Positions 12,737 to 24,060 of a stretch of 64,000 nucleotides of DNA are shown piece by piece (position 1 is the first letter of the stretch; each line of letters starts with the position of its first letter). The DNA comes from Rhynochetos jubatus (taxonomy: Eukaryota > Chordata > Aves > Eurypygiformes > Rhynochetidae): positions 31,453,722-31,517,721 of the forward strand of contig CM050654.1 of NCBI GenBank assembly GCA_027574665.1. Reading direction: 5' to 3'. The notes below the pieces were generated by a model that did not search any database, had not been told where the DNA came from, and saw nothing but the letters and a program-made list of their open reading frames with translations. A program made the position numbers and the translations under genes.

Positions 12737-14806
12737 GTGAGTAAATAGCTCTCTACGTGGATGGGTTTCATAAACCCTGCAGTTTATGAAATCCTGAATT
12801 AATTCCCTTGCTGTCCCCAGACTTTTAAGTGTAAAGAGCAGATGCAGAATATAACTGCATGGGACCATCACTGGCACCATCGTTTGTGTCTTTATAAACA
12901 GAAACGAAACAGTATGCAGTGTTTATTTAAAAAGTCATTGTGGTAATGCAGACACCAAAGCAGGCAGGGGTACAAAAGCTAAACAGATTTATTTTCCTCT
13001 GCTGCATTTTATGGTCTATATAACGAAATGCGATCCTTTATAGTAGCACAATGGACATGGAGAGCCTGACTCATTAGTGCAGCACTTCAGTAGTGAAATC
13101 GATAGAGTGGTGTTGGAGGAATCAGTCCCCAGAGGCTGAGAACAAATTTTGATGGAATAAATTTTGTCAGTAATAAATCTACATTTAAATCTCCGCTGGG
13201 AACACGGGCATAGCTTCCTCCTCCCAGATCGTTTTGCGTGCATCACACGTGCACTTTCTTTTTGAAGCTCCTGAGAGTACTTCTAGAGAAGTTTTGAATC
13301 AGGGCCTTTATAAATTAGGTGAATGGGAGGGACCTGTTCTGTTTTCCTGGGTTGTCCCAGAGACAGGCAGGTCTTAATGTTACAGGTTCTTAACTTTTGA
13401 GGGGTCTGTCAAAGGGAAAAGGTAATCCTGGCACTTATTATTAGATGGTATTAACTTGCTTTTACAGCACCGTGACTCAGCATCCCCAGAAAAATTCTTC
13501 TCTGTCACTTGGCCAGCCCTGCAATTCATGGATAACCTTCAGATAAGCGGTTGCTAACTTGTTCCCATTAAACTGAAGGTATTTTCCGGAAAGGGAGAAA
13601 AAGCTCAGGTCCTTAATGTTTAATCAGGCAGCCCCTTATTTTGCTTTTCTGTTACAGAATTAAACATGAATGCTTTTGGGCTCCCACGAAGTCCCGCTGG
13701 ATGTGGGAGAAGGGAGGGGTGCAATTCAGAAAGGAGATTTCTGAAAGGTTGTAAAAGAAAAGGGAATGGGACTTAATCCCTTCCCAACTCCAATTCCCAC
13801 CACCTATTGACTCAAAATTGCCCATGTGCCAGGAATTTCTGATTCATGGGCCTTAACTGGTTAAGAGCAAGCTGTAACTTTAAAATCAAATGATTGTACA
13901 TGGACTGGTAAGATTTAGGAGTTGGCCATCTCTTGAGTTCTGCTTACCTGAGGAGTGACTTTCTGTAGAAGAGAGATTTATTTCCCTTTTGGTTTTCAGC
14001 TGCATCTTTTTAAGGCACTTCAATTCTTGGTCTTCTTTTTAAGGCCACCTTTAAAGCAATGACACTATGCACATTGAGTATGTAGCTCTCTGAGTTGAAA
14101 ACAGGAGGCAACTTGCCTGATGGGCCAATAACGCTACAGTTGTTTCTGGGTGGAGTGCTGCCCTTACACCAGGAGGGGTGAGTAAAGATCAGCCTGTCCC
14201 TGTCTGTACGTATGGGCTGTAAGAGCAAGGGTGGCAGATGTAAGGCTGTTTGGTCCTTGGAGGCTGCCCTTCAGACACATGCTTCTTGTACCGTTTTGGA
14301 TACAATGCTGCATGAGACCCCCTGTGTACAGGACAGAGACGTGTTCACTGGAACCACTGCTGGCCTTCCCATGACTCCAGAGACAGTCAGTGTTGCCCCT
14401 GTGTTGTCAGTATGTGGGTCATGCGGTTTCTGCTTTGTTAGTTTGTTCTCTCTGAAGGTGGAAGTGTCTGGGTGCACAGCAGCAAGCAGGCACACAGGGG
14501 AGTGCAACAAGCCTGCTCTTTGTTGGGGGCAGGGGGAAATAGCCGATGAATATTTTACATCTCTGCTTTCTGTGAAATAATCATTAATGCAGTAGAACGG
14601 TACGAATCATTCTGTTTCTCAGCTTTTCTGCAGTGGTAATGTGCCTCCTGCTAAATTTGATAGATTAGCTTTTGTTTACCATTTTCTCAATCTTGAGACC
14701 TCTTGGAGCTTACATTGCCAATTAGTCTTAACTTGCTTATTTTAGTGCAGAAGGAACACTGCTGAAATTGCCGGGCCCCATTATCTCAAATAATTTCCTT
14801 TTCCTA

Positions 14807-14836
14807 TTCAGATCCACATCTTTCAGATCCACATCT
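14807..14836. repeat. 15-bp tandem duplication
   Basis: TTCAGATCCACATCT occurs twice in direct succession without a mismatch. This looks like simple replication slippage in intronic DNA. Confidence 0.85.
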
Positions 14837-17114
14837 TAGGTCGGAGCAGACTCACAGTATGTTACTCCATTCACTTGTGACTCTGTGACAGTATTTGCTA
14901 CACTTACACATATGCTGAGATATTTAAAGATTGGGGGGGTGTGTATACATGCATATATAAAGTATGTTTATATATAAATATTTATGCTAAGAAATGTATC
15001 TCTCATCTGTCATTAGAATTTAAAGCAGAAAGTTGAATATTCTGACCTTTGTAAAGCTTTCAGCTGGAGTGACAAACCTTTAGGCAAAGGCCACAGATAT
15101 ATATCTTACATGCAAATTAAAATGAGATCTGGCTGTTCTGTGGCAGCTTCCAGTCCAAATTACTTAATACGTATAGGAGAACCATCAATCTGTCGCTATG
15201 CCGATAACTCTGGACTGAGCCGAGCGGTGCTTTAATGGTACTGAGCAGTGCTTCACAGTGATTTAGCTCCGGAAAAGACGACTGCTACATCCACACGGAA
15301 AGGATGGGGAACTCATTACTCCATCACCTTGAATGTGGGTGAAGCATAAAGGTTATTCCGGGTGCCTGTGGAATATTTTCAGGACTGAGAATCAGAATCA
15401 AAACTCTTGAAATTACTGGGGAAAAAAATCCACTCCTGTGGACTTTAAACTCCTGGAGAGTGGTGTTCTTGATTCCCATTCCTCCCCAGTGGCACCTCTG
15501 TGCGCCGCAGTGACTGATCTCGGGCAGGCGGCAGCAGTAAGGGCAGGTCCCCGGTGCTGCCTTGGGGCCCGAGTGCCAGCTGCCGAAAAGCCAATGCTAC
15601 TCGTGCCAGTAACCGCCCAGGAACTGATCTCCCTCCGGGTGTCCATTGGGTAGGTCTGTGCCCTCTCTGGCCACTGTGCCGTGCAGACTCGTGGTGTGTG
15701 CTGGGATAGCACTTGGAGAAGGCTGCCGGCACCCCTGCTGCACAGCACCTGGCCCGGCTCTTCCCTGGACCCTTGTGGGGCTCTGGCGGTCCTGAGACGT
15801 AACCGTCATCCCAATCCCTTACTGCTGACTTCAGAATGCCTAAAATAAGAGGAGGGCAATGACACAGCCTGCTGAAGCGCAGCGGGATGCCACAGGAGTG
15901 TGCTGTGCCCCGGGCACTGCCATGAGGGGTTTGAGGAGCATCTGACAGCAGCAGGCTTACTGCACCCGCATTTGAGAGGCGCTTTGGGAGCTGCGTCTGT
16001 ATTATCTCTTTAGACCAGTCCTTTAGGGTACTGGATACCGTCAACTACTCCAGGTTTCCTTTTGTAACTGCTTGGCTTTGTCCAGAAATGGGGAGTGGAG
16101 ACGATTAGTCTGAGTGTGGTTCAGTGTACATCCTTGGTATGTGGGTGATCAGGATTTGGGGGCTGTGGAACAAATCAGGAAGTGAGCCACATGGACAAGA
16201 GCAGGTCCAGCTGAGCCCGGTTAGACTGCAGTGCTTAGCCAGCTGTGGCCAGCATACGCTAGCTGCATGTCTACATCCAGAGCTGGTTTGAAGACTCGCA
16301 GCTTTTTGAATGCCTAGCATCCCCAACTGACCACTGTGCATCTGTGCCTCTTCTGGGAAAAACACACTGACTTTCCTTTCTTCTTTCGCTTACGTCCTCC
16401 CTGTTTGTTCATGTAGCTTATCTGAATGTGTTTTATCTGCGTTTTTACTTTTATGTGCTTTCTCCACTCCATTATCTCAGATAATTGAGATTTGACTTTG
16501 CCAATGCATTAAATTTTAACCTCCTCCTACTCTAGCACTAAAAACTGTGCAAAATAGAAGCAGTTGGTTGTGATTAGTTGTCAGAATCACAAAGGGCAGC
16601 AGAGTTCCAGTAAATAACATGTCTTCTCAGTTGGAGATGTTTTTGCTGCATTACTCAAACTGAATTAAGGAAAAAAAAATGCAGTTGAAGCTGGGTGAGG
16701 ATTTTTCAATGAAATAGGGAGGTACAGATAGTTCTGCAGAAGTATACTGGTTTTTTAACCCAAATTTATGTCTGGAGAAACCCTTCGAGTCCCACATGGA
16801 ATTCCTTGTCGAGCCAATGCAAAGACTCATACCAAATTAATGACCACCAGATTCTCTAATTAAAACTCCCATGATTCCCTCTTCTTTGTTCATCCCTGGG
16901 ATTTAATCTGCCTTTTTGATGTCACAGTTTGGTGATGTGACCATCAAGTTTTAGCCCTTCTTGGGTGATGCTTTCTCAGACTCATGCTAGGTCTTTTCTG
17001 CTCTTGTAGAAACGATTCAGAGCTGGGGGCACAGAGTCTGTAGATGGGCATCCTTGATTGCATTAGGCAGCGTATCACCGGCAGGTCAGGGAAGCTGATC
17101 CTTGCCCTCTGCTC

Positions 17115-17640
17115 AGCACTGGTTAGACACAATTGCATTGCTGTGTCCAGTTCTGGGCTTTCCAGTACAGAAAGGACATGGACACACTGGAGTGAATCCA
17201 GGGAAGGGCTGTGAAGATTCTGGAGTGGCTGACATAGGAGGATGTGCTGAGAGAGCTGGGACTATTCAGCCTAGAGGAGAGGAGGCTTAGGACGATCTTA
17301 TCGGTATGCATAAGTGCCTGATGTAGGGGGCAGAAAGGATGGAGCCAGACTTCTCTCTGCAGTGCCCAGAGACAGGACAAGAAGCAGTGGCCACAAATTG
17401 AAATGCAGAAAATTTTGCTTAAATATAAGAGGAAGAGGTTTTATTTTTTTACTGTGGGGATGGTTGAACACTGGAACAGGTTGACGAGAGAGGATGTGGA
17501 GTCTCCATCCTTGGAGATGCTCAAAACCCAACTGGACACAGTGCTGGGTGCTTGCTCCAGTTGAGTCTGTTGTGAGCAGGGGAGTTGTACTAGATGATCT
17601 CCAGAAGTGCCTTCCAACCACAGCAATGCTGTGTTTCTAG
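17115..17640 (+). mobile_element. CR1 LINE 3' end (diverged)
   Basis: This matches the layout of the CR1 (chicken repeat 1) 3' end. It runs from the TGTGTCCAGTTCTGGGC segment through TTCAGCCTAGAGGAGAGGAG, a GAACACTGGAACAGGTTG segment and GGAGTCTCCATCCTTGGAGA, to the tail TAGATGATCT then CCTTCCAACCACAGC. The reading frame of the ORF2 C-terminus is broken by stops and indels, so the copy is dead and 5'-truncated as is usual for CR1. It lies in sense orientation within a PDIA5 intron. Limits are approximate. Confidence 0.88.
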
Positions 17641-20061
17641 GGATAGTAATGCTGGAGTTTGAAATACACAGTGTTGTGTTGAGGTCTGGTGGTTTTTTGT
17701 TGCTGGTTTTGGGGTTTTTTACCCTTCCCAATTGAGTTCTGATTAAATAGGAAAGGCTCAGTTACACCCCCTAGTAATTCTTGCACAGAAACAGCAGCTG
17801 TCCACTTGTGGCTGACAAGAATGAGAGACCAACACATGAAAACACATTCATATCATTTTTTGGTGAAGATTGCTGCCTCTAAAGAGACTTCAGATGAATC
17901 AACTGTGTCAGAAACAGGGATTATATATAATAGACCAGTCATTAACAGGTCCAGATTGGGGGGGGGATGACACTTATTTTTTAGGATCAGTCACTTTTAG
18001 TGGAAGGGCTCAGGACTGAGCAAATTCATTTGGTTCCTACTTTTGTAAAAACACAAGGTAATAAGCTTTCTTTAAAAAATAAAGACTTTCAGCAACAGTG
18101 AGAAATAATAGGGGAAAATGGTCCCTTTTAATGTCTCATAAGGGTGGCAGTTGCCAATGTTATTAACTTGCCAAATGGCCTCAATTTGTGGGACTCAACA
18201 GGGTTCGCAGAATGGGTATTTTTAATAAATACTTTGCTGGGAGCTGATTTCCGGTTCTCTGCAGCAGTGAAACTTTCACTTCACTGGAAATTATTTTTGT
18301 CAGCTGGAAAAGGTTATTTTCTGGTGAAGCCTGACCCACAGGGGTTACCCAAAGAACTCCCAGAAATAAACTGTACTGAGATGGTTTTAATGAGGTATTT
18401 TTGTGTTGACTAAGTGGCTGTACTGTGACAAGAGAATGTGCAATTAAGAGACTTCAGCCTTCTTGGTTCTTCGCTTAAATTTTTTGTAGAGTTTTTGTTT
18501 CAGGGCTGGAAGAAGTCATTGAGGATGCTTAGCACCTGATAAAATCACAGAAGACTTAGGCATGGTGTCTAAGCCGTTAAAGGGCTGTGTTTATTGTTCT
18601 AAGCTGTAAGTGGGAGATGGCACCTGATTATTGTTCTGAGCTAAAACGGAGTTCTTTGGTGTCAAGGTCAAGCAGGAATCTTGACATCATCGCTGTCTGA
18701 TGGGTCATCTCCTGGCTGTCAGTAAGAAGTAAGAAAGAAATCAGGGATTTCTTCAGCAGTAAGAAATCAGATGGGGATCATGTTTTTTCAGTTCTGACTA
18801 AATCAGTCATGCCCATCCCTGTGTGTTTCATCAGCAGTGCATAAAATGCTGAGAGCTAAAGCAAACTTACATTAATTTTACCCGCAGGCTTTGTTCCAAA
18901 TATTAATCATTCTCTATCCTGGTGTGCTCCTTCTCTGTCTTTTCACAATAAAAACTGCCCACTTTCTTCTGTCCAAGTTACGCATCGAGGAATATACGAT
19001 GACAAAGAAGCCCTTAGCTGAGAGTCCTTGCCGGAGTGGGTTGCACTGTGTGCTAGTGGGTGCAGCCAGCCAGGAGGGCCGGTGTGTTCCTCCAGCCCTG
19101 CTGGCTTGCTCGCAGGACCCAAGCTATCACCAAAAAGCTGCTCTTAAGGAAGGGGTAATGTTGCCTTTTCATCCCTATTGAAGTAAGCTGGGACAAAGCT
19201 GGTTGCACCATATCTCAGCCTTTGCCCAGGCAGGTTTGGTGAGATCGTGCTGTGTTCTGGCTACGCCGGGCTGCTGCAACAAAACACACTGGTTTGGACT
19301 GACCACCAATGGCTGCTGGGCCTGAGGTGGCCGGTCTGGGTCTCAGAGCTGAGCCGACCTGGGTGGCATATTTCTGTGTGAAGGATGCACAGAGAGGGCT
19401 AAAATCTTCAACAGTTGAGTTAGTGAGTCCAGATGGACCAAGCAAAGCAGCAGCACAAATGAATTCGGTGTCCCACGATGGCCTCGGCTTGGCTCCCACC
19501 AAGAGGTTTTCCTGTCGCTTGCAAGCGTATCTTGTTAAGTTTTCATTAGGAGGCTGAAGCAAAGAGCCTGAACAAAATGTGTGTGTTTGTAAATGAAGCT
19601 TAAGCTATCAAAAAGTTATTAAAAACATGCTGAACAGAAAGAATCCATTTCAAGGCAAAAACCCTTGCAGGAAGGATTTTCTGGTTGTTGACTGAGGCAG
19701 AAGCGAGGTCTGGACCCTCTGATAATGAGGCTTTAAATCCTGTGTGGACTGGTACTGCAGAATTTTGGTACGTTAGCTCTGCTGCTGGCTGGTTTCTCTC
19801 CCGCATTAGTGGTGCTCTTGCTACAGGCTCACGTTAGCGAGGTGCATTCCTGATGATGTAAGTAGTGCTGATGCCACAGAGCCCATTAACAGGCTGGGTT
19901 TGATAAAGGATGAATTTTTGGAGTGGTCCCTGCAATCAGGCTGGCAGAACTGCTCTTACCGTCGACACAAGCACGGGGGCTATTAATTAGCACTGAGAGA
20001 ACAGTTTTAACTGCTCTCAACTCAGAAGTTGATGCACTTCACAGGACTGTGTGTAGTTGTG

Positions 20062-20960
20062 ACGGAGTGCACCCTCAGTCAGGTTATAGATGACACCGAG
20101 CTGGGTGGGAGTGTTGATCTTCCTGAGGGCAGAAAGGCTCTTTAGAGGGATCTGGACAGGCTGGGTTGATGGGCTGAGGCTACTGTGTGAGGTTCAACAA
20201 GGTCAATTGCTGGGTCCTGCACTTGGGTCACAACAACCCCCTGCAGTGCTACAGGCTTGGGGACGAGAGGCTGGAAAACTGCCTGTTAAAAAAGGACCTG
20301 GAGGTGTTCGTTGACAGCAACTGAATTTGAGCTGGCGTGTGCCGAGGTGGCCAAGAAGGACCAAGGGCATCTTGGCCTGTATCAGGAACAGTGTGGTCAG
20401 CAGGAACAGGGAAGTGATTGTGCCCCTGTACTGGGCACTGGTGACGCCGCACCTCGAATCCTAGGTTCAGTTTTCGGCCCCTCACTACAAGAAGGACATT
20501 GAGGGGCTGGAGCATGTCCAGAGAAGGGCAACGGAGCTGGGGAATGGTCTGGAGCACAAGTCCTATGGGGAGCAGCTGAGGGAGCTGGGGGTGTCCAGCC
20601 TGGAGAGGAGGAGACTGAGGGGAGATCTGATCACTCTCTACAGCTACCTGAAGGGAGATTGTGGTGAGACGGGTGCTGGTCTGTTCTGGGTAACTGGTGA
20701 TAGGACAAGAGGAAACAGCCTCAAGTTTCTCCAGGGGAAGTTTAGATTAGACATTAGGAAAAACTTCTTCACTGAAAGAGTGGTCAGGCATTGGAATGGG
20801 CTGCCCAGGGATGTGGTGGAGTCACCATCCCTAGAAGTGTTCAAGGAACGTGTAGACATGGCGCTAGAGGACGTGGTCTAGTGAGCATGATAGTGTTGGG
20901 TTGATGGTGTGGTGGGACTGGATGATCTTGTAGGTCTTTTCCAACCTTAGTGATTCTGTG
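20062..20960 (+). mobile_element. CR1 LINE 3' end, about 0.9 kb, with ORF2 remnant
   Basis: This is the longest CR1 piece in the window. It starts in the ORF2 segment before the GATGACACCGAGCTGGGTGG word and runs through the C-terminal part of ORF2. An open stretch at 20591-20881 still reads [19 protein letters not shown] and later [10 protein letters not shown] and VESPSLEVF, typical of the CR1 reverse-transcriptase C-terminus. It ends in the CR1 tail GGATGATCTTGTAGGTC, TTTTCCAACC and GATTCTGTG. The 5' part of the element is absent and frames are interrupted upstream, so it is an inactive 5'-truncated copy. It is followed without a gap by a second CR1 end. Confidence 0.93.
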
Positions 20961-21330
20961 TTCAGCCTGGAGAAGAGACGGCTCAGTGGAGACCTTATTG
21001 CTCCCTACAACTCCCTGAAAGGAGAGTGCAGACCAGGGGGGGTGTGTGTTGGTCTCTTCTCCCAAGTGACAAGCGATAAGACAAGAGGAAATGGCCTCAA
21101 GTTGTGCCTAGGGAGGTTTAGATTGGATATTAGGAAAAATTTCTTCCCTGAAAAGGATTGTCAAGTACTGGAAGGGGCTGCCCAGGGAGGTGGTGGAGTC
21201 ACCATCCCTGGAGGGATTTAAGAGACGTGTAGATGTGGTGCTCAGGGAAATGGTTTAGTGGTGGGCTTGGCAGTGCTGGGTTAACGGTTGGACTTAATGA
21301 TCTTAAATGTCTTTTCTGACCTCACTTAGC
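20961..21330 (+). mobile_element. Second CR1 LINE 3' end, head-to-tail with the first
   Basis: It begins at TTCAGCCTGGAGAAGAG directly after the GATTCTGTG tail of the preceding copy and repeats the same part of the CR1 3' end: GACCTTATTGCTCCC, AAGACAAGAGGAAATGG, TTTAGATTGGATATTAGG, GGAGTCACCATCCCTGGAGG and GGTTTAGTGGTGGGCTTGG. It ends near TGATCTTAAATGTC. It differs from the first copy at many sites, so it is a separate insertion rather than a recent duplication. Coding capacity is broken. Confidence 0.92.
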
Positions 21331-23174
21331 ACAGGTGTAATTCAGCGGTGCCTCCCCCAGCACTCTGCCATCCCCTGCTAGCTCAGGGCAGTTTATGTTC
21401 TGATCACCAGTTGCATCCACTGGCATGTTAGATGGCAAGATGATTTTGTTTTAACCAGAACTGATGCTGACTTGATTTATCGCTGTTACCAGCTTTGTGC
21501 GATGCAGGGCAGTGACACAGTTTACCTGGAAAATCCAGGTCTGCTGGAACTGACACTTCAGTTTGGTTTTGGATGTAACTGTTGCTTCTCAACCCTTTCT
21601 GTCCAGAGGTTGCTTGCTGTACAGCTTTCTGTCTTAAAGGATTGCTTGTTGCCGAATGCCAAGTGCTGCCTGTCATTTGTAATTCGTTGCAGTCAGTTGT
21701 ATCCTTGCCTTTTGTGGTGGGTAGAACAGCCCAGGAGTTTTGTGCTGAGTCTTTCTCCTCTTCCCACCTGTGTAATTTGGCCTGTTCTGATGACTTTGTT
21801 GCTGCTATTGCAGTTGTTCATGTCTAACCAAAGATTTGGGTTTTGTATCCCTCGTCTCCTCTGTATATCCCCCAAGTGCTACGAAATAAGCATTCAGATA
21901 GCTTGGAAAAAACCCACCAGGAGGCTATGAAATTGGTAGCGGGTTGCCTGTTGCTGCTCAGAGTAGGGAGGCAAGCCCTGCGTGACCCGATGCTTCACTG
22001 AAAACCTCATGACCTTTTTCAGATCAGAGGACAAATTCCCCTCCTTTCAATTACAACTGTCTCGTGCCTTGGAAATATGATTATGCTGTGTGTCAGGTCA
22101 TGCCATCAAATGGGCTTTGGTTCCAGATGTTCAATTAAAAGCACCTCCAGTTTTCTACTGGTAGAACAGAAGTGAATTAACCTTTCAGTAACATCTCCAA
22201 ATGCCTTTCTCACATCTGCCCGTGGATTCAGAAACTCCGGTAGCTACACGAATTGTGTCGGTTTAAGCAGTATACCCATTTTCAGCTCTTATCTCTGCAG
22301 TTACTGTCTGTGGCCTGTCTTGCCTTGATTGACCAAGTAATATTCTTGTTTTAATTCTAGTTAATCACTTGGAACTCTTGAAGTGGAAACAAGCTTTGCT
22401 TTACTCTGCGGTCTGCAGGCTCCTGGGTTTGCTTTGATAGCTGTGCACTGCGCTGCTTTCACTTGCTTAGAATTGCAGTCATTTAAAAACCCGTAACGGA
22501 GGGCACTATCTCTCCCTGTTATTTAGACGGTGATGATTTCAAGCAGAGATGGAGAATCGAAAAGTCATTCCCTGCTCTGCGCTTTGCACGCCGAGGGCTC
22601 CATCCTGCCGTGTGCTGCAGCCCTGATGGTTTTGCAATGGAACGAACGGAGTGAGCACCTTGCAGCCCTGCACCCCGTCAGGCAGGATGGGGAACCCTGG
22701 GAGTCACTTAACCTCTTCCTGACTCCATTTAACCTTGGGCGTAACGACAGAGGGGTATAATCACGTCTGTCTCTCTTAGGGGCAGTTTGAAGCATAATTA
22801 ATTGATATTTGTTATAGCATTTGAGATCACCCGTTGAGAGGTACTAAAGGCATCTGGGGGGTGAAGGGAGAGCAGAGCCCTTCCTCATGCTGAGGATAGA
22901 GCGCAGACAGCACAAATACTGCGGTCTCACAAATCACTGGGTTTTCAGATCTCCTCTTAGGAGTTGGCCAGGACTTTGCTGTGAAAATACTGACAGTTTG
23001 TTCATATATTTGGTATGGAAACAGTCAACAGCATTAAAATGTAAGCATGTCTAAACTATCTCTGAAAAGTCTCCTGTAAAATACACACACACACCACTTT
23101 GTTACTTTACGTGTCGGATTTTATTACGTACAAGATGCTGAAAGCACACACGGAAACAACATGGCTGGGGTTCT

Positions 23175-23410
23175 ACATCATTACGCGTTAATGGCGGGCA
23201 GAAAGTATAAGGTAGCGCTCTCTGAAGCCTGATTTGCACTGGTGTGGAGCTGTTTTAGTGGGGTTGCTCGGGCTCGGGTCAGCAGGGGCTGCCATCCTCG
23301 CCTGACCCGTGGGGCAGTGCTGGCACGCTGCAGCTCCCGGCCGCTCGGAGACGGTGAGGCAAGGACAGCAAACCCGCACCGCCGCTGTGGCGGTTCGAGC
23401 TCGGTGGTGT
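23175..23410. other. CpG-rich patch inside a PDIA5 intron
   Basis: CpG density rises sharply over about 240 bases, from near ACGCGTTAATGGCGGGC to CGCCGCTGTGGCGGTTCGAG, in an otherwise CpG-poor intron. By hand I count nearly twenty CpG. No exon or repeat family was recognised in it. Confidence 0.5.
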
Positions 23411-23689
23411 GAGCCTGGGACAGGCTGCAGTCTGATCAGGTGGAGAACCACTGTGTGAAAGCATCAGTGTTAGAAAACCATTTCCTTTCAGACCAAGAAT
23501 TACTAGTCATGGGGAACATGAATTTCCTGTCTGACTGACTGGCTTCAGCACGCAGAGGGCTCTGGAGTTACCTACTTCAGCCTTTGGCACCAGCTTGAAT
23601 AGCTTGTTACACTGTAAACCACACTGACTTTTCTCCAGTTGTGTCACCTCTTAATCTTTGGATTTAAGCTATTGACACATGGAGCTTCC

Positions 23690-24060
23690 TGACTCCCTTT
23701 GCCTTAAAACTCACCCTCCAGTCCTGTTAGTTTTCTTATGGGTCTTTTGAGCCCCCTCCAGTTTGAGCTCGTTCTTGATTGTGGACCCAGAACTGCAAAC
23801 AGCATTTCGGAGGTGCCAGGCACAGAGGCCCTCTCCACACCTACTTAATATTTTCGTTTATATATTCTGTGAAGTTCCTTTTGACAACTCCATCATTTTC
23901 TTTCAAAGCTCTATTGCTGCTATTGTTTGGATTTCTTTTGCTTTTAATACATTTAAAGCCCCTTATATACTTAAAACATCATTATTACCTCTGCTGACTG
24001 TAGATACTGCTTTGATGTCCATTTGCTTCCTTTATCTATTTTGTACAAATTGTTAGCGTT
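23690..24060 (-). mobile_element. Old CR1/L3-like LINE fragment, reversed
   Basis: The segment CCAGTTTGAGCTCGTTCTTG, then ACCCAGAACTGCAAACAGC and GGAGGTGCCAGGC, reads as the reverse complement of the CR1 ORF2 region where the ORF says the retroelement residues YCVQFW...KKDE. Similar words occur in deeply shared amniote CR1 families. Divergence is high and the outer limits are uncertain. A chance resemblance is possible but unlikely over this length. Confidence 0.5.

Noticed and set aside
12553-12744. An open frame covering a PDIA5 exon that continues into the intron and ends APCE
   Set aside because: It reads through the GTGAGT donor. Splicing at 12737 restores the Trp of the CPHC active site.
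15445-16044. Minus-strand open frame of 199 codons in the 16.5-kb intron
   Set aside because: It has no family resemblance and overlaps other equally open frames in a GC-rich stretch.
20591-20881. Open frame of 96 codons as a host gene
   Set aside because: It encodes the CR1 ORF2 C-terminus and lies wholly inside the repeat.
23083-23096. Short CA run
   Set aside because: It is only about six dinucleotide units long, too short to report as a microsatellite.
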